Assembly: GCA_013396995.1 (NCBI GenBank)
Contig: VWZP01007456.1
Location: 252,431-316,430 of the forward strand
DNA from: Dicaeum eximium
Taxonomy: Eukaryota > Chordata > Aves > Passeriformes > Dicaeidae
Length of the DNA: 64,000 nt
Direction: 5' to 3'
The notes beneath the pieces were generated by a model. The model made no database searches and was not told the origin of the DNA. It saw nothing but the letters and a program-made list of their open reading frames with translations. A program made the translations under genes and the position numbers. The stretch's first letter is position 1. Every line of letters begins with the position of its first letter. This document shows positions 39,701 to 53,086 of the stretch, piece after piece.

Positions 39701-41598
39701 TTAGATTTGCCCTTCAAATTAGTAACTTTATCTTAATAGTGCACACAGATTGATTTCACAGGTTGCATACGTAGCTAGTGTAAGTATGCAGTATCCATTG
39801 ATGGTTGATTTTAAAAAATCAATTTCATATTGTACCACCTGTTCCAGCAATTCTGATATAATTGAATGGCTAAGGGATCTGGGGCAGCTCTGCAGATTTT
39901 GTGTTCTTTTTATCGGGGCAATTTTGTTTTCTTATTTTTCAGTTACTATGGTCTGTTTTTCCAGCCCTCTATGAACTCATATACTTCTGTATTTTGAAAT
40001 CTTTTGTTTATAAACTTTTTTTTTCCAGTGGCCTAGATTACTATGTTTACCCAACATAGTATGGATTTTTAGTCTCTATGGTCTCAAGCTCTAAAAGCAC
40101 TCAGTGCTTTCAGCTAGTTCACTTATTCAGTAGTGAATTAAATTATAACCTTGCATGTTTTGTATTATAAGGGGCAGAGAATGCTTCTCTGGTCACGGAA
40201 CCTGTGTCCACTGAACATAGTTCCCAAGGCCTTAAATCAGGGTGCAAGCACAGAGTTTTCTTTGTCTGTTATCTCATGTGCTAACACACACTTAAAAGCT
40301 CAGTAGGTTTGCCTTAATTAAATGACTTCAGGAGCTTATTAAACCACCTAACTTTGTCATTATGTTTCTCTTCTTATGGTCATTGGGATGCCACATAGGA
40401 AAACCTGTGATTTCCAGATGGATAAAGCTAACAATGCTGCAATAAGAACGTTTTATTTTCTTTTTCTGTATTACAGAAAACTAGTGAGAATGAAAAATCA
40501 AGACAACCTGTTTTACAGACAAAAATTCACACGTCTCTGGGGAAGAGTATATGAAAGTAGCATACGGAGAAAAAGAGCTTTAAGAAATATAAATTTCTAC
40601 TTTGTGACAGTATATTTCTTCTTTGCCCTTTTTTTTGTGTTGGTTTTGTTTGTTTGTTTTCCAAATATGTAGTAGGAAAGGGAGGTTGTCTTATCTTTTG
40701 TGAAAACTTATTCACTACAGTTTAGAGGAGGGTGAAGATACTTATAGTTAGTTACCTTTTTTGATACCTTGTTGATCTGAATGTAAAAACATTGCCTTTA
40801 TCCTGTCTAAACAGGAGCATTCGAACTCATCCCTTTCCCCTCCTTCCCTTCTGATTGCCTTTCCCATCCCTTGAATAGATGCCCTGCATAAGGTACAACC
40901 TGTCCAAGTGGAAGATGACAAAAAATTGGTGATGACAAGTTGACAGAAAGAGTATTTCATTACAATTGCAGAGAGTTTTATTGTGTTTGTGTCAATTGTT
41001 TATCTTTTCCCAGCACAAGATATTTTCTTGAGGAGTTTTTCCTAGATGCATTCTCCTAGGATCCTGTAAAATATGTCTTGATGGAAATAGTCATGAAATA
41101 CATGACTAATAAACATTTCATAGAAAAATTCAATTTTCACAAGCTTTAAATGTTTAGTTTGATAATTTGGATATTTCCTCTCATCAGTGTAATTTTAAAT
41201 GGGACTGGCCTAAGCTGAAACATTTTAGTTCCTTGATATGACTAAATTTTTGGTTTATTTGTTTTGAAGTATTTCAACATCATCTATCCAGAGACAAAAC
41301 AAAATAAAAAACTCCTGGAAAAATTGCCTGTAATCATGTTACTGAAGCAGAAGGAATTTTCTCTTTCTTTCATCATCTTCCAAACTGAATTTCAGGCAAG
41401 CTTCTGCAGACTCATTTTCTCTGTCACAGACTCATAGAAATTCATGTAAAAGAAAATGCCTTGCATGAAGACAGTTTCTTGAAGGGGAGAGATAGACAGC
41501 ATGAAGCAAATTTGACCCTTGCCCAGTAGGATTCTGACTACGTATGGGTGAGTATCTGGCTTACACAAGGTAACTCAGGCTGCCAAAGGCAGGCAGGG
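36750..41598. other. Unique DNA; no accepted gene
   Basis: No transposon is recognised. It holds an (AC)7 tract (37991-38004) and a locally less AT-rich, stop-poor block at about 38814-39426. That block has frames of 127 codons (plus, TTG start) and 117 and 98 codons (minus), none matching a family I know. The block could be an unrecognised decayed repeat or an exon of a noncoding RNA, but nothing proves it. The remainder is AT-rich. Confidence 0.55.
37991..38004. repeat. (AC)7 dinucleotide microsatellite
   Basis: Seven uninterrupted AC units. It is too short to be strongly unstable. Confidence 0.9.
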
Positions 41599-42151
41599 AA
41601 TCATAAAATCATAGAATGTTTCCAGCTGGAAGGGACCTTTAAAGGTCATCTAGCCCAGCCCCTCTACCATGGGCAAGGACGCCTTCTACTAGACCAGGTT
41701 TCTCAGATCCAACCTGACCTTGAACACTTCCAGGGATAGGGCACCCACAGCTTCTCTGTTCCTGTGCTTCACTATCATAATCATAAAAACTTTGTTCCTT
41801 TTATCTCCTCTGAACTGATCTTCCTTTAGTTTAAAACCATTGCCCCCTGTCCTGTTGTAACAGACCTGGTTAAAAATCTGTCCTCACCTTTCTTATAAGC
41901 CCCCTTCGAGTACTGAAAGGCTGCAATTACATTCTCCCTGGAGCCTTCTCTTCTCTGAGCTGAACAATCCTGAAACTTTCAACCCTCTTCACAGGAGAGA
42001 TGCTCCCTCCCTCTCACTGTTTCTGTAGCCCTCTTTTGGAGTCATTACAACAGATCCAAGTCTTTCCTGTTCTGGGGGTCCCAGAGCTGGACACAGCACT
42101 CCAAGTGGGGTCTCACCAGAGCAGAGGGACACAATTACTTCCCTTGACCTT
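41599..42151 (-). mobile_element. CR1 LINE, 3' end fragment
   Basis: An antisense CR1 copy of about 550 bp. The complement of the CR1 3' tail begins at 41599 (AATCATAAAATCATAGAATG). It is followed by the complement of the conserved end (GGAAGGGACCTTTAAAGGTCATCTAG type, 41628-41653) and then by the region that on the minus strand encodes the C-terminus of ORF2, including a serine-glutamate-lysine-arginine stretch near 41935-41965. The right end is near the complement of the segment following the RT domain. Several stops and indels mark it as an old 5'-truncated copy. Confidence 0.92.
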
Positions 42152-45100
42152 CAGGCATAACAAGTAAAGAGAGGGTTTATGTGCCTCTTAAAGATGATGC
42201 AGAGCAGCCTTGTGCTGAGCATGGGGGCTGCTGGTCACTTAAGTGTGTCCCTGGAGGTCAGACATCAGACTCAGGACTGCTCATTTGCTACTGCCACTTC
42301 CTTGGGATGCCAAACCCTGAAGAGCTGTGGCAACTTCTTGAAAAGAGGCCTCTTGACTGAGGAATTCAGCTACTCTCTTCAGATAGTCAGCACTCAAAGC
42401 CACAGCTAAAAATTGCCTTCCTGAGGTCTGATTAAAATCCTGAGATAAATCTATCATCACTGCTATGAAGTCAACAGTGGCTTTTTATTTATTTATTCAC
42501 TTTAGTAAGTCTAGTTGGTATCTGCAATGTTTCTTACAAAATCAGAAGCTACAACAAACTCTGCAAGATAGAATTAAAGTTGTGATTAAGGCCTTCAATC
42601 TTAAATGCCCTCCTGAATGTACCCATGTGTGGTCTATGGTGTCTAGCCTGCCCTAACTAAAGGAAAGAATAGCCTTGGGGTGTGGAAGCCTGGAAACAGA
42701 TTTGGCATGTCCTACACCTTGTGGCTGGCTAAGTCAGTCAACTTTGAGCTCAGGGAGTTTTAAATTTCACCCTTACTTGTGATGTTCACTGTTTCTAACT
42801 TGTAGCCTTACTCTATTAAACTCCTCAGATACTAACAGCATCTGTAACCCCTACCTACACAGAAGATCAGTACAACACAAAATTAACAATACTGTCTATG
42901 AGTGATTGTATTTAACATGATTGTTCTGAAAGTGTAATAGCATCAGAGATGTGATTGTTCCACTACAAGAGAGTCTTATATTAAATTAGACATTACTGTG
43001 CAGTTTGATGGAGGAAATGCTATTTTCTAAGAATGATATTGTGGCAGAAAGTTGCATGAAAGCCTCTTCTTTCCCCTAGAGAACTGGTCCTTTGGATCTG
43101 CTAGACAATACAAAGTGAAGAAGCTGGATTCTAATACACATATGTGAACTTATAAAAAATGTAAATAAATAAACCACATTCTGAAAATCAAATAATGTTA
43201 AAACAAGTCTGTTCTTTTTGTAATGCTCATCAACTTTTTAATTTTTTGTCCCAGTTTTACGCAAAGAACTTAAATATCTTTTGGATAGCACACTCAATGT
43301 TATAAAATGATGAATAACATGTTCATTGTTTCTTTCAGTCAGCCATTGATACATCTTGTTACTGAGGTGGGTTGATATAAATAAAACACAGCACTACAAT
43401 TAAGTGAGGTATACAGAGTTCTGTGCATCTGTGCTTATACTTCTGAAGCAATGAAACAATGTCACCTTCATTGGATCACCTAAATGTAATTGTATGTGAT
43501 AATGACACAGAGCTTTATCAATCACAGCAGAGGCAAACATTTTCTGCAAAAACCTTCATCTAGCTAAAATTTACTTGCACACTTTAAAAATCTGCAGCTC
43601 CTGTGGCATGTTAGTTGTTTGCCACAAAATGAGCTTTATTTCCTAACTATTAGGGGGAAACAAACCCTCTCCTACCTGGTTTAAATTAACTACTCAGAGA
43701 GTGGATGACTTCCTTTTCCCATACATTCATTTTCACTCTAGGATGCATTTATATTAACATGGCCTTTGAGATGCTAAAATGAAACAGAGAATATATTTTC
43801 CATAATGGGGAAAAAAAAGAGAAAAAAGACTGGAAAAGGTTTTTGCTGTTTCTGCTAAAATTGCTCCAAGGTAAATGATGCTAGGTTTTGATCAGTGTAA
43901 ATAAACACATATTTTTGTCATTGATACTTGGAAGTTTTCCTGATGAGGAATAGTTTTTGAAGAAAGAATAAGCTTTTTGGAAGAAGTTAACTTTTAAATT
44001 AGTGTTATCCTTGGGCAATGATTAAAGAGATTAGCAGTACTCCTAAAACTCCATCATTCCCTTTGAGACAAATTAGACATATTTTTTAATTTATTTTCAG
44101 CTAATGGTCATGCAGAGAACAGTGAAGTAAAACAGAAATTGCTTTCCATGTGAATTCTTTGGTGGTACTTCTGTCTGAAAAGCATTCCAAGCTCTTGCAG
44201 TACAGTTCAAAGAACATTCTGGTGTTTGAGAAAATCAGAAAACATCAGGATGACATCTTTTAACATAAAGAATTCTGTTATAATTTTACTAAAACTTCTT
44301 TTGGAGAGCTTCAAAATTTCAAAAGCAGTTTTAGTAATCAAAGTATGTCTGTGTTCCTTTTAGTTTATTCTTATTTCTGTAGAGACAAACCGATATGGAG
44401 CAGGGACTTGCATAAAGAAGTTTTCTATTTGAGGACGTAGTTATGATACTCTGTAAATGCTGACATGATCTGTTACACTTACATGCACCCATTGGAATGG
44501 ATATTAATTTTTCCTTAAAGATACTCATGCAAACCCTTGGGATACACTCAGGAACTTTCAGCATTTTGGTTTCCTTTGGCAGGCCTGGAGTCTATGACTT
44601 TAACTACAACATGTTGCATTTGCTAGCAGACACTGAGGTACCATAATTTACTTTTGTTTTTAGTCACTATTGGGACCTGACCTGTACTTTTCAGTTAAGA
44701 GCTAATTTCAATTAAATTTGCTTTTCACTTTACAGAAACATATCAAATATTACTTAGCTTGACTGCACTTTAATTCCATTATGTCACATTTCCAATTTTT
44801 ATATTAGCTCCTCTGTACGGATGTAGACAATAAAATATCAAAAAAACTATACTCCAGAGTGCAGTTACATTTCATATCTTCATATTTGCAGTAAAATATG
44901 CAAAATTTAGGAAATACAAATCACTGGTTAAACTGTACTGAGTTTACAAAATTTCAAACACTGTCTGGGAGACAACTGTGTATTTTATTTGGAATAAAAT
45001 GTTTAACAAGAAGGCTTCATTTTAAGGGTGCACAAAAGCACGAGGTCATTATTTTTGAAAAGAATAAGGAAGTAGGTAATATGTTCTTCTGAAAAAGCTT

Positions 45101-45805
45101 GCATGTATACTTCAAAAGTTGTAAAATTCTGAAATATTCAGTAAAGAACATTCATCATCCAGTCTACCTTAAGATACTGGATCTGAAAAGGTGCCATACA
45201 GATAGTTAAATGCAATGGCATTTAGATTCCATAAATGCAATGGCATTTAGATTCCAGGATCTCAATGCTCCTTAGGCCCAAGGACAGCACTTCATAATGT
45301 TTTTGATCACAGTTTTACAGTCACACTGGCAGACCATTCACATTTGACAGTGAGAAAGAGAAGATTCCATTTAGCACATGGAATATCAGTAGTTGAGTGA
45401 AGTACCACATCTAGCTCAAACATTAATGATAAATTCTTAAAGTTACATGACTTTTAAAACAGACTGACCTAAAATGCCTCTGTCTTTTAAAAAAAAAGTT
45501 TCATAATGAAGGTCTTAATAAACTTTCACCAGAGCTGCTCTGCCATCACAATTGCATCATCCTACAGGCTGGACTTGGATTGAGTCACAGTGCTATGTCA
45601 TATTGCAGCAATATATTCTCATGCTCACTTTAGTAGCATGAGGTCATACTTCAATCAAAAAATTGAATTTAAACTGAATAAAATAACCCATTAGTAAATA
45701 CCAGCAGGGAAGTTTCATGTTATAAATCATGAATAAATAAATTTTATACATTTTGTCAACTTGTCTTTCTTAGAAGTTAGTCAAAAGCACTTACTGAGAT
45801 TTGGG
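42152..45805. other. AT-rich unique DNA, no gene seen
   Basis: No gene, RNA gene or transposon is recognised. The longest frames are below 80 codons. A perfect 25-bp tandem duplication at 45207-45256 is listed separately. Confidence 0.7.
45207..45256. repeat. Perfect 25-bp tandem duplication
   Basis: Copies 45207-45231 and 45232-45256 are identical. Each contains an inner palindrome, AAATGC and GCATTT around AATG, so each unit could form a small hairpin, which may have promoted the duplication. Confidence 0.95.
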
Positions 45806-45945
45806 TCACAGAATCATAGATTGGTTTGGGCTGGAAGGGACCTTAAAGATCATCTAGTTCCAACCCTCCTGTCATGGGCAGGGATGTCACTCACTAGATC
45901 AGGTTGCTCAGAGCCCCATCCAGCCTGGCCTTGAACACTTCCAGG
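45806..45945 (-). mobile_element. CR1 LINE, short 3' end fragment
   Basis: About 140 bp from the extreme 3' end of a CR1, antisense. It starts with TCACAGAATCATAGATTGG (complement of the tail) and continues with GGCTGGAAGGGACCTTAAAG and the GCCTTGAACACTTCCAGG block. It agrees closely with the conserved CR1 3' end, so it may be a younger insertion than its neighbours. It is strongly 5' truncated. Confidence 0.93.
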
Positions 45946-48900
45946 TGTAAAGGAAGCAGATGCATTACTGAAACCACTGTAATTTAAAAACCAAGATATA
46001 TATTCCTGGCAGTTTCCCCAAAACACTATTTTTGAGCTAGATGAGATATTAGAAACATTTTATAAGTAAAGCATTTGCTCAATATTTCTGTTACAGAGAA
46101 CAGAATCACCAAAATGTCCACAGATACTTCAGTAACCCAGTCATTTTTAAAAATGTTTTTATCAGGAAGTGGGTCATGCCTGGGGCACATGCTAAAAAAA
46201 TATATATAGTGCAGAGGGGATAATTTATAATATTTCTAATTAGATTTTAAAATGCCTTTTTTGCCTTTAATCCCAGAATCCCCTTTTACTTGATGTCTTA
46301 AAGCTTTGCTCTGACATGTTGCAAAAATGGGCCAGGACCCAAATGCTGGATCCAAACATGTGGAAATTTTGGATTCAGAACTACTGCATAGTTAGGAATC
46401 GGCCCTTCTTTCCCTCATAAACTGAAGTGAAACAGCTGTGAAGAAACCCTAGCTTCGATGAATAAGATAGAGATGTCTATGATTTAATTGAATTGGATTC
46501 TGTATCTAGCCTGTATTTAAATTCTAATATTGATCCAACATCAATACACATCCAAATATAACCATTTTTTAAACTCTTGAATTAATGCTACTGTAAAATG
46601 TTTGTTGGCTTTTTTATTTGAAATTTAATAACTTGGCATTCAGTGATTCTTAACAGTATCACAGATACTTGATAGTAATGTCTAACTAAAGGTGTAAAAG
46701 AAAAGTAGCACTGAATCTTCATTTTGGAAATTGAGGTCTTTCAAGTTCTTTCTGTTTTGATGTTATTTTGACATAATTATAAGTATTTATGATTGTTACC
46801 ATATAGAAGCAGTTAGTGAAACTGCTAGTACTTCATGTGGTTTCATGAATATTTGCTTGGCATAGGACTAACTATTAAGTGTATATATGTTCATCTTATG
46901 TGAAGGATTTGTGATGTGATTGCAAAAAATTCTGCTAGTTTCAGTAAGAATTTTATGCACTGTATACATATAGCTCTCTTGTTCCAGTAATTAAAGCTTA
47001 TTTATCTGTCTTGTTTTATTATTTGGAGTTTTGACATTCTGGGCTTTTACCACAATACTTTGGGTTCTGTAAATTTTTTAAAAAGGTTTTAAGTTGGCAG
47101 CAAATATTATATTTCCAAAATAGTTTTCAGTGTAAAATGAGGCAAATGGACTATGTACTGCTGCTAGACCAGAGATAAATGAAGGAAGCTAGAGTTTGAA
47201 ATGGATATATCTTTTAAGGTTTAAGTTTGAAGCAGGGATAGATATGGATTCTCATGAAATGTGACTATCATATAATTGTTTATGAGTACAGCATTGTTTT
47301 GCTTCTTAGATTATAACAGCAAAAAGAAACTTATCTTTCTCTTTAATGTAAAGAATGCACTCGAGGAGTCTAGAGTTGTAAATATTTGTTCTTTTATTGA
47401 GATAGAAAGAAAAACAAATTTGAAAAAAAAATCTGTGAAATATAAGAAAGTTGTCTTTGTAATTTTTCTTTTTGATTTTTACATACTATTTTTCTTATAT
47501 GAATGGCAGTTTCAAGTGCGTGAAGATTACCTTTTTGCCTTGCTGTTCTGTTTCAGATGCCAGCATTCAATCAAGACATGAAATTTATTTTCTGAGTCAG
47601 AGACCTGTGAAATTTTAATCAAATTCTTCAAAAGTGTTATTCTGGGTAAATATTCATGAAGCACACCTGAAGAAACTATCATCACACCTTCAGGAGTCTC
47701 ACCATTAAGAGAAGGTAGATATCTGAAGAGTGTGCTCTTGGTCATACCATCTCTTCATATTCTGGGGAATTAAATTATACTCTTCTCACTTTTAAATATA
47801 TTGATTCTTTTTCAAAATAATGCAAATTGTGAGAAAGGGGGTTCTCTTTTTCCAGGAGATAGTTCTGTTTGTTGAAGAGCCCTCAACCAATGGAATGAAA
47901 GAAAAAATGTCAGATCATTATTTTTTATGAAGTATGCAAGAACACATGCATTTCTTAATGAATACTTGTGAAAATGTAATTTAAATGGTACTCTAATTTT
48001 TTCCCTTCTAATCAATTTATAATGAAATCTATTTACAATTTATGAAGTGAATACAACATTCTCCAAGTGTAGTTTCCAGTCTGACATTTATCAAAAAAAA
48101 GCCCAACTTGAAGGAGTTGGGCTGGGTTTTTTACCCTTGTTTTACTGGTTTAAATTGTAAAAGAAATGGAGTGATGTCAGAGATATAAGAAAAGTTCTGT
48201 GATCATTGCATCCATTAAAATAGTAAGTGCATGGAAGTGGTGGCTGACGTTCTAACCACAAGCTTATGCAGGAGCAGTGGTAAAGACTCTGCGTACACTG
48301 TACCAGGTAACAACACAGCTGCAAAGGTTTTAGAGCATGAACTTAACCATCAGCAGTAATTTAGTGCCTGGATTTAGGAAAAATTTGTCCACAAAAGAGA
48401 GAAGAAAACAGATCTTCAGTATTTTGCTGCACTTTGATGAAAATTCAGCTTTTTTAGAGGTCTGGGATTTCTAATGAAGACAACATGAGTCTTCTAGTTA
48501 GATAGAACTGAATCCAGCATAGATGGATTCAGTTTTTCACTAATAGAAAATATTGCAAAACTGACTTAAAAAGTGAATAAAAAAAATCTAGTGTAGTCCT
48601 CGGGGCAAAATTTGATCCATAGCTATGAGAATATGAAAAATGGTTTTGTTTTTGCATGTTATCCCTTGGTTAACTGCACCATTTGGCTCTGCTAGCTGGT
48701 CTCAAAGCTGCTAATACACAGGAATTGCTTTCTCTTTAGTCACTGCTATACCATAGCTGGCAAGAGAGAACTGAACTGCAGTCACCTCAACACTGACCCA
48801 TTGTTCAAACCATAATGCTTAACTATTGCCAGACCACGTTAGAAAGCTATGTGTATATTTTATTAGCAGCACTGCATATGTTGTGTTATCTAAGGAATAT

Positions 48901-49552
48901 GAATCGTAGAATTTAGATGGGGTGTATTAACAGGTCATTCCACAATCAGTGAAGAGCTGTCTCACATGCAATTTTAAATGAGTTTTTAATTTGGTCTTTA
49001 AAAAAATTTGTTGGCAAATGTTACAAGCCTGGCAATAACAGGTCGCCATTTGTGGAATCGAAATGCATCTATATTTCTCCCTGCAGCACCATCTCTGGCT
49101 TCTTACTTGCTGGGGTTTAGTTTTGCTGAATTTCTCATTACAGCATTGTAATTTTGGGGCTACATGATGTAGTGAGGGGCATCTGCTTGTTGAAATCCGT
49201 AATTTAATAATAAAGTAAAATAATTTTACCCTGGCTTTAGGCTACAGAGCTGACTTCTCGCACACCAGCACACTTTACATAACACGTCGCCACAGAACTG
49301 GACATGTGTCTGGTCTTCTCAAGGCACATGCTGGACTGGATGTGCTATGATGTACTGGCACATGTAGGAAAGAAGGGAACTGAGATTTTGTTTGCAAAAT
49401 ACCTGTCTGCTACTGGTTGGTGATCATTTATTTGCTGTTAGTACTAGATTCACTCACACATGTAAACTTAAACTTCATCTCATTAGATGAAGATGGTGTT
49501 TATGGAGTGTACCAAGATATGCTAGGCATAGATGGTAGCAAAAAGTCATTAA
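45946..49552. other. AT-rich unique DNA, no gene seen
   Basis: No gene or transposon is recognised. A hairpin with A8 on its left and T6 on its right lies at 48100-48123. A block at about 49010-49330 contains several CpGs and octamer-like and homeodomain-like words and could be a conserved noncoding element. That is only an impression from its texture. Confidence 0.65.
48100..48123. repeat. 8-bp GC-containing hairpin flanked by A and T runs
   Basis: AGCCCAAC (48100-48107) pairs perfectly with GTTGGGCT (48116-48123) around an 8-nt loop. A run of A precedes it and, after GGG, a run of T follows it. It looks like a bacterial intrinsic terminator, but the context is vertebrate DNA, so no such role is proposed. 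Confidence 0.85.
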
Positions 49553-49985
49553 GTCATTGGAATGAGTTCAGCAGAGGGCCACCAGGATGGCTGAGGCTGG
49601 AGCCCCTATTTGATGTAGGAAATGCTGCTGAGAGAACTGTTTTACCTGTCTGAGAAAGTGAAGGCCAAGAGAGGATCTTATTGCTGCCTTCAGTTACCTA
49701 ATGTCTGGTTATAAGGAGGGTGAGGCCATGCGCTGTTTGGAAGTGCACAGCAAAAGGACAAGAGGCAATGGACAAAACAGAAATTTCAAATAGATATTAG
49801 GATTATTTTTTTTTTAATAATGAGAGTCATCAAACACTGAAGCAATCTGCACTGAGACTGCATGATTTCCATCCTTGGAGACTCTAAGAGCTGGAAAAGC
49901 TGGTCTAACTTTGAGACTGGCCTTGATTTGGGCTGGAGGCTGGATCAGAGGTCCCCCCCCACTTAAATTATTCTGTGATTCAATG
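49553..49985 (+). mobile_element. CR1 LINE, 3' end fragment
   Basis: A sense CR1 copy of about 430 bp. It begins with the CAGCAGAGGGCCACCAGGAT block (ORF2 C-terminal region), passes through AGAGAGGATCTTATTGCTGC (ORF2 RRLRGDLI region in decayed form), and ends with ATTCTGTGATTCAATGA, a diverged CR1 tail. The normal CCTTCCAACC motif before the tail is replaced by a C8 run (49953-49960), and a T10-rich stretch (49807-49816) interrupts the 3' part. It is old, decayed and non-coding. Confidence 0.88.
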
Positions 49986-52900
49986 AAAATCAATGTATGG
50001 ATTTTAAGTAAGATGGAAAGCTGATTTTTCCCAGCATTATTTTCTTGTTTTCATTGCTGTGCTTACAATAGAGTAGACAAAGTGGAGGTCATTGGTTATA
50101 CTTGCCATGTAAATTTTCAGTACTGTGGGCTGGTATCCAAACTGAAAGGAAAAAATTATTCAGCAATGAGTCTGAACCTTTGGCAACTGCTCTATAATCC
50201 ATTTGTTGGCTGTTTATTTTTCTGTAGATGTAGATTATTTTGCCTGAGCCAAAAATCTTTGAAATTAATGTGTAAATATGTGTTTTAACCTGTTTGCCAA
50301 TAAAAGAGACAAAGTAAAATGAAATCAATGCATCAGGGAGAGATTCATTGATGTGAGTGGCCTCATCTTCAAAACAGCCAGAAAACATCAGAAATAGCCC
50401 TAATGTACTTTAATAGAGTGAAAAGGATTTAGATTGCAGGCTGTTTCTCTCTATTAGACCTGATTTTTCTGTGACTTCTTTTTTTTCAAATATTTTACTG
50501 CGGAAGTTTTCTTGTGAACAGAAAATATATGAGATGACCCTGGAAAGTGACCCACAGAATGGTACAATCTACTTTCCTGTATGCTTTTACTAGTTTTCAC
50601 CTACTTCCCTTTTCTGCTTCTGTGTGTAGAATCCTAACAGCAGGAAAATGTTGTTTTCCCAGGAAAATGCTTGATGTTGATGAAGAAAGAAAACATCAGT
50701 CTCACCATCTGAATTCCTATTAATGGTGTCTCTGCATGTTGCGTGTTTTTTCAAGTGCTCAGGAGAATTGAGCCTGTCAGATACAGATGTGCATAGAAGC
50801 AGTTTAGTGAGATGATTGTGGAGAGATGTTAACAGCTGCAGAGTTCAGAAGTGCAAACAGATTTGGAATGGTGTAGTAGACACTGGTTTTCCCTGAAGTC
50901 AGTGGGTCAAGGTCTCTCTGGTTTTGCATTGATATCTGCTGTCCAACTGTTTGGAATGGAGGTGATCTGCTTGCATTAATCCTTACTGGATTTTTGAAAG
51001 AGCACCAGATCATCACCTCCCTGTGCATGCAATTACTGAATACCACACATGAAGAAACTGGGCAATTAGTCAGTGTGGGATTGTTTTTCTCAGTGTAAAA
51101 TGCAATTTAAATGTTTTATAATATTATATAGTAAATATAGTATTCTGGAACTTATACTATGTATGCCTTTATGGATATATGAGGATTCACAATATAAGGG
51201 AAGACACAAGAGGAAATTCACCTCTCTATTCAGACACATACTAAAGTTAACACTGAGCCACAGAGGGAGGGAATTTGATGTTGAAGCATAGCTACAGGTG
51301 TGGAAGTGCATCCCCAGAACATGGCTGTAAATGTTCTGTGCTCACAGGTCAGCTGGGGATGTGACAGTAGCATCCCAGAAAGATTTAGGTCTTCTGAGAT
51401 GAGAATAGAGGAGGAAACTAGTCCTGCCTGCCACTGCCATAGGCATTTCAGTAGGATGGAAGAGCCATCTCTTTTTCCTTTGTCTCTTGATGACTCACAC
51501 AAAAATAGCAAATGCTCCTGAGGTCTCTGTGTAATTATCTTCCTCTCATCCTGGGGAGGTGCTGAGCAGTGCAGAGCTATGGACACTGACAGTCTTCCTT
51601 CTGGTTCTGTATGGCAGAATAATACCTCAAGATTTGGATTTGGATGAAGGTTATGTCAAAGGTGCTCAGAAAAGAGTGGCTTTTGCTTGGACACTGTCAA
51701 AACACAGACCTTAGGTGACCTTGATCATTTTTTATGCAGCATAAACTGCATCTATAGCCCTCAAAAAATCCCTGGAAATACTTCCAGGCCAGGATGGAAA
51801 AGCTCAAAATTAAAGGATCCCTCACATCTGTTCTCTGTCACCAGCTTAAATTTAACCTATGACAGTAATGAATGAAAGTCCACGTGCTGTTTGGCCTGTG
51901 CAAAGACTCTGTAGTCACTTGTGTACAGCACAAATGGCCTTAATTGGCAGCTGTGTCAACAGCCTCTTTGAAGGAATTGGGAGTTCATCAGGCACATGGG
52001 CCGAGTCGGTCTTTCCCTGGTAAAAAAACACCCCTTTCATATGAGGCACTTAAGAGAGAGCAGCATGGGGAAACAGCATGGGGAAACTTGCCAAGAGCCT
52101 GCCTGGTTTCTGGCCATGACAGTAGTTGCATTGCTGAGGGCCACTCTCGTTCGGCGGCAGCCACGCAGCTCCCCTGCCTCTAAAGCACCCGTGGTGACAA
52201 GGGCTGTGCTCCCTCAGCAGACACTTGCAGAGCTGAGCCCTCCTTTCACCTATCTCCAGGCAAAAGCAGAACTACCTGCCTGAAACTGAAAAAAAAAAAC
52301 CTCTGAAACTGTTACTGTAAGGCATTTTCTCTTTTCCTCTCCTCGTTTTTGCTGGTTTTAATTGTCACACGCTTATTTTGTGAAAGTAACCACAGTCCTT
52401 GAAAAAGCTCTCATGTGACACACTTTAACTAATTTCATTGAACAGTTCTGTATTTTAAGTTTATTTCTGTGAGGCATCCACCCATGGGCTCTTCATTAAG
52501 TGTTTGCAGGTAAAAATGCACTGGTGAGAGGTATTGCTTTATCTCTTTGGTTCCCCCTTCTAGATCCTTTGCTTCACAATTGAATTTTTTTCAGTCATTC
52601 AACATAAAAGTACCTACATTCCTTCTGTGCTATGTAGAGGGCCCTTTGCAGCACTGCAGCTTACCAAAGAGTATGTTTATTGAAAGTTTTGGTGCACTGA
52701 AGCTGATTATGTCAGCCCTGTTTCCCTTTCCCCCTCACTGATGACTATATAAACTTATTCTAGAAAATCACTCTGTACCCCTTAGTGATACTCCTAAAAG
52801 ATTTAACTCTTATGAAATTTTTTTTCAAAGAGGATTGGTGATTCTACCTATATTTGTGAATCACCACGTTCCTAAGTTGTTTGCCGAATACCGAAATCAC

Positions 52901-53086
52901 TGATTTTGCTGAAGGAAAAGGAAGACTATGGCTGTACTGAAGACACGACAAACAACTGACAGTATTACAGTAGGAGGCTTCTGTATAAACTGAGGAATTG
53001 TTCCAACCCATTACCCTGAATTTCTATGAGTTCTCAAGAAAATTGCATTCATTTCTATGCCTAAATGCTGGCCCATAAATTTCTAT
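49986..53086. other. Unique DNA with a small CpG-richer block; no accepted gene
   Basis: Mostly AT-rich and ordinary. From about 51880 to 52200 the sequence becomes richer in G, C and CpG (about eight CpGs, including a CACGTG E-box near 51882), with overlapping plus-strand frames of 79 and 95 codons. No protein family is recognised. A 13-bp tandem repeat sits at 52071-52096. Confidence 0.6.
52071..52096. repeat. 13-bp direct tandem repeat
   Basis: Two perfect adjacent copies of CAGCATGGGGAAA, located inside the CpG-richer block. Confidence 0.93.

Noticed and set aside
48092..48130. Bacterial-type intrinsic terminator
   Set aside because: The hairpin with flanking A and T runs fits the pattern, but the window is vertebrate nuclear DNA and no gene ends there.
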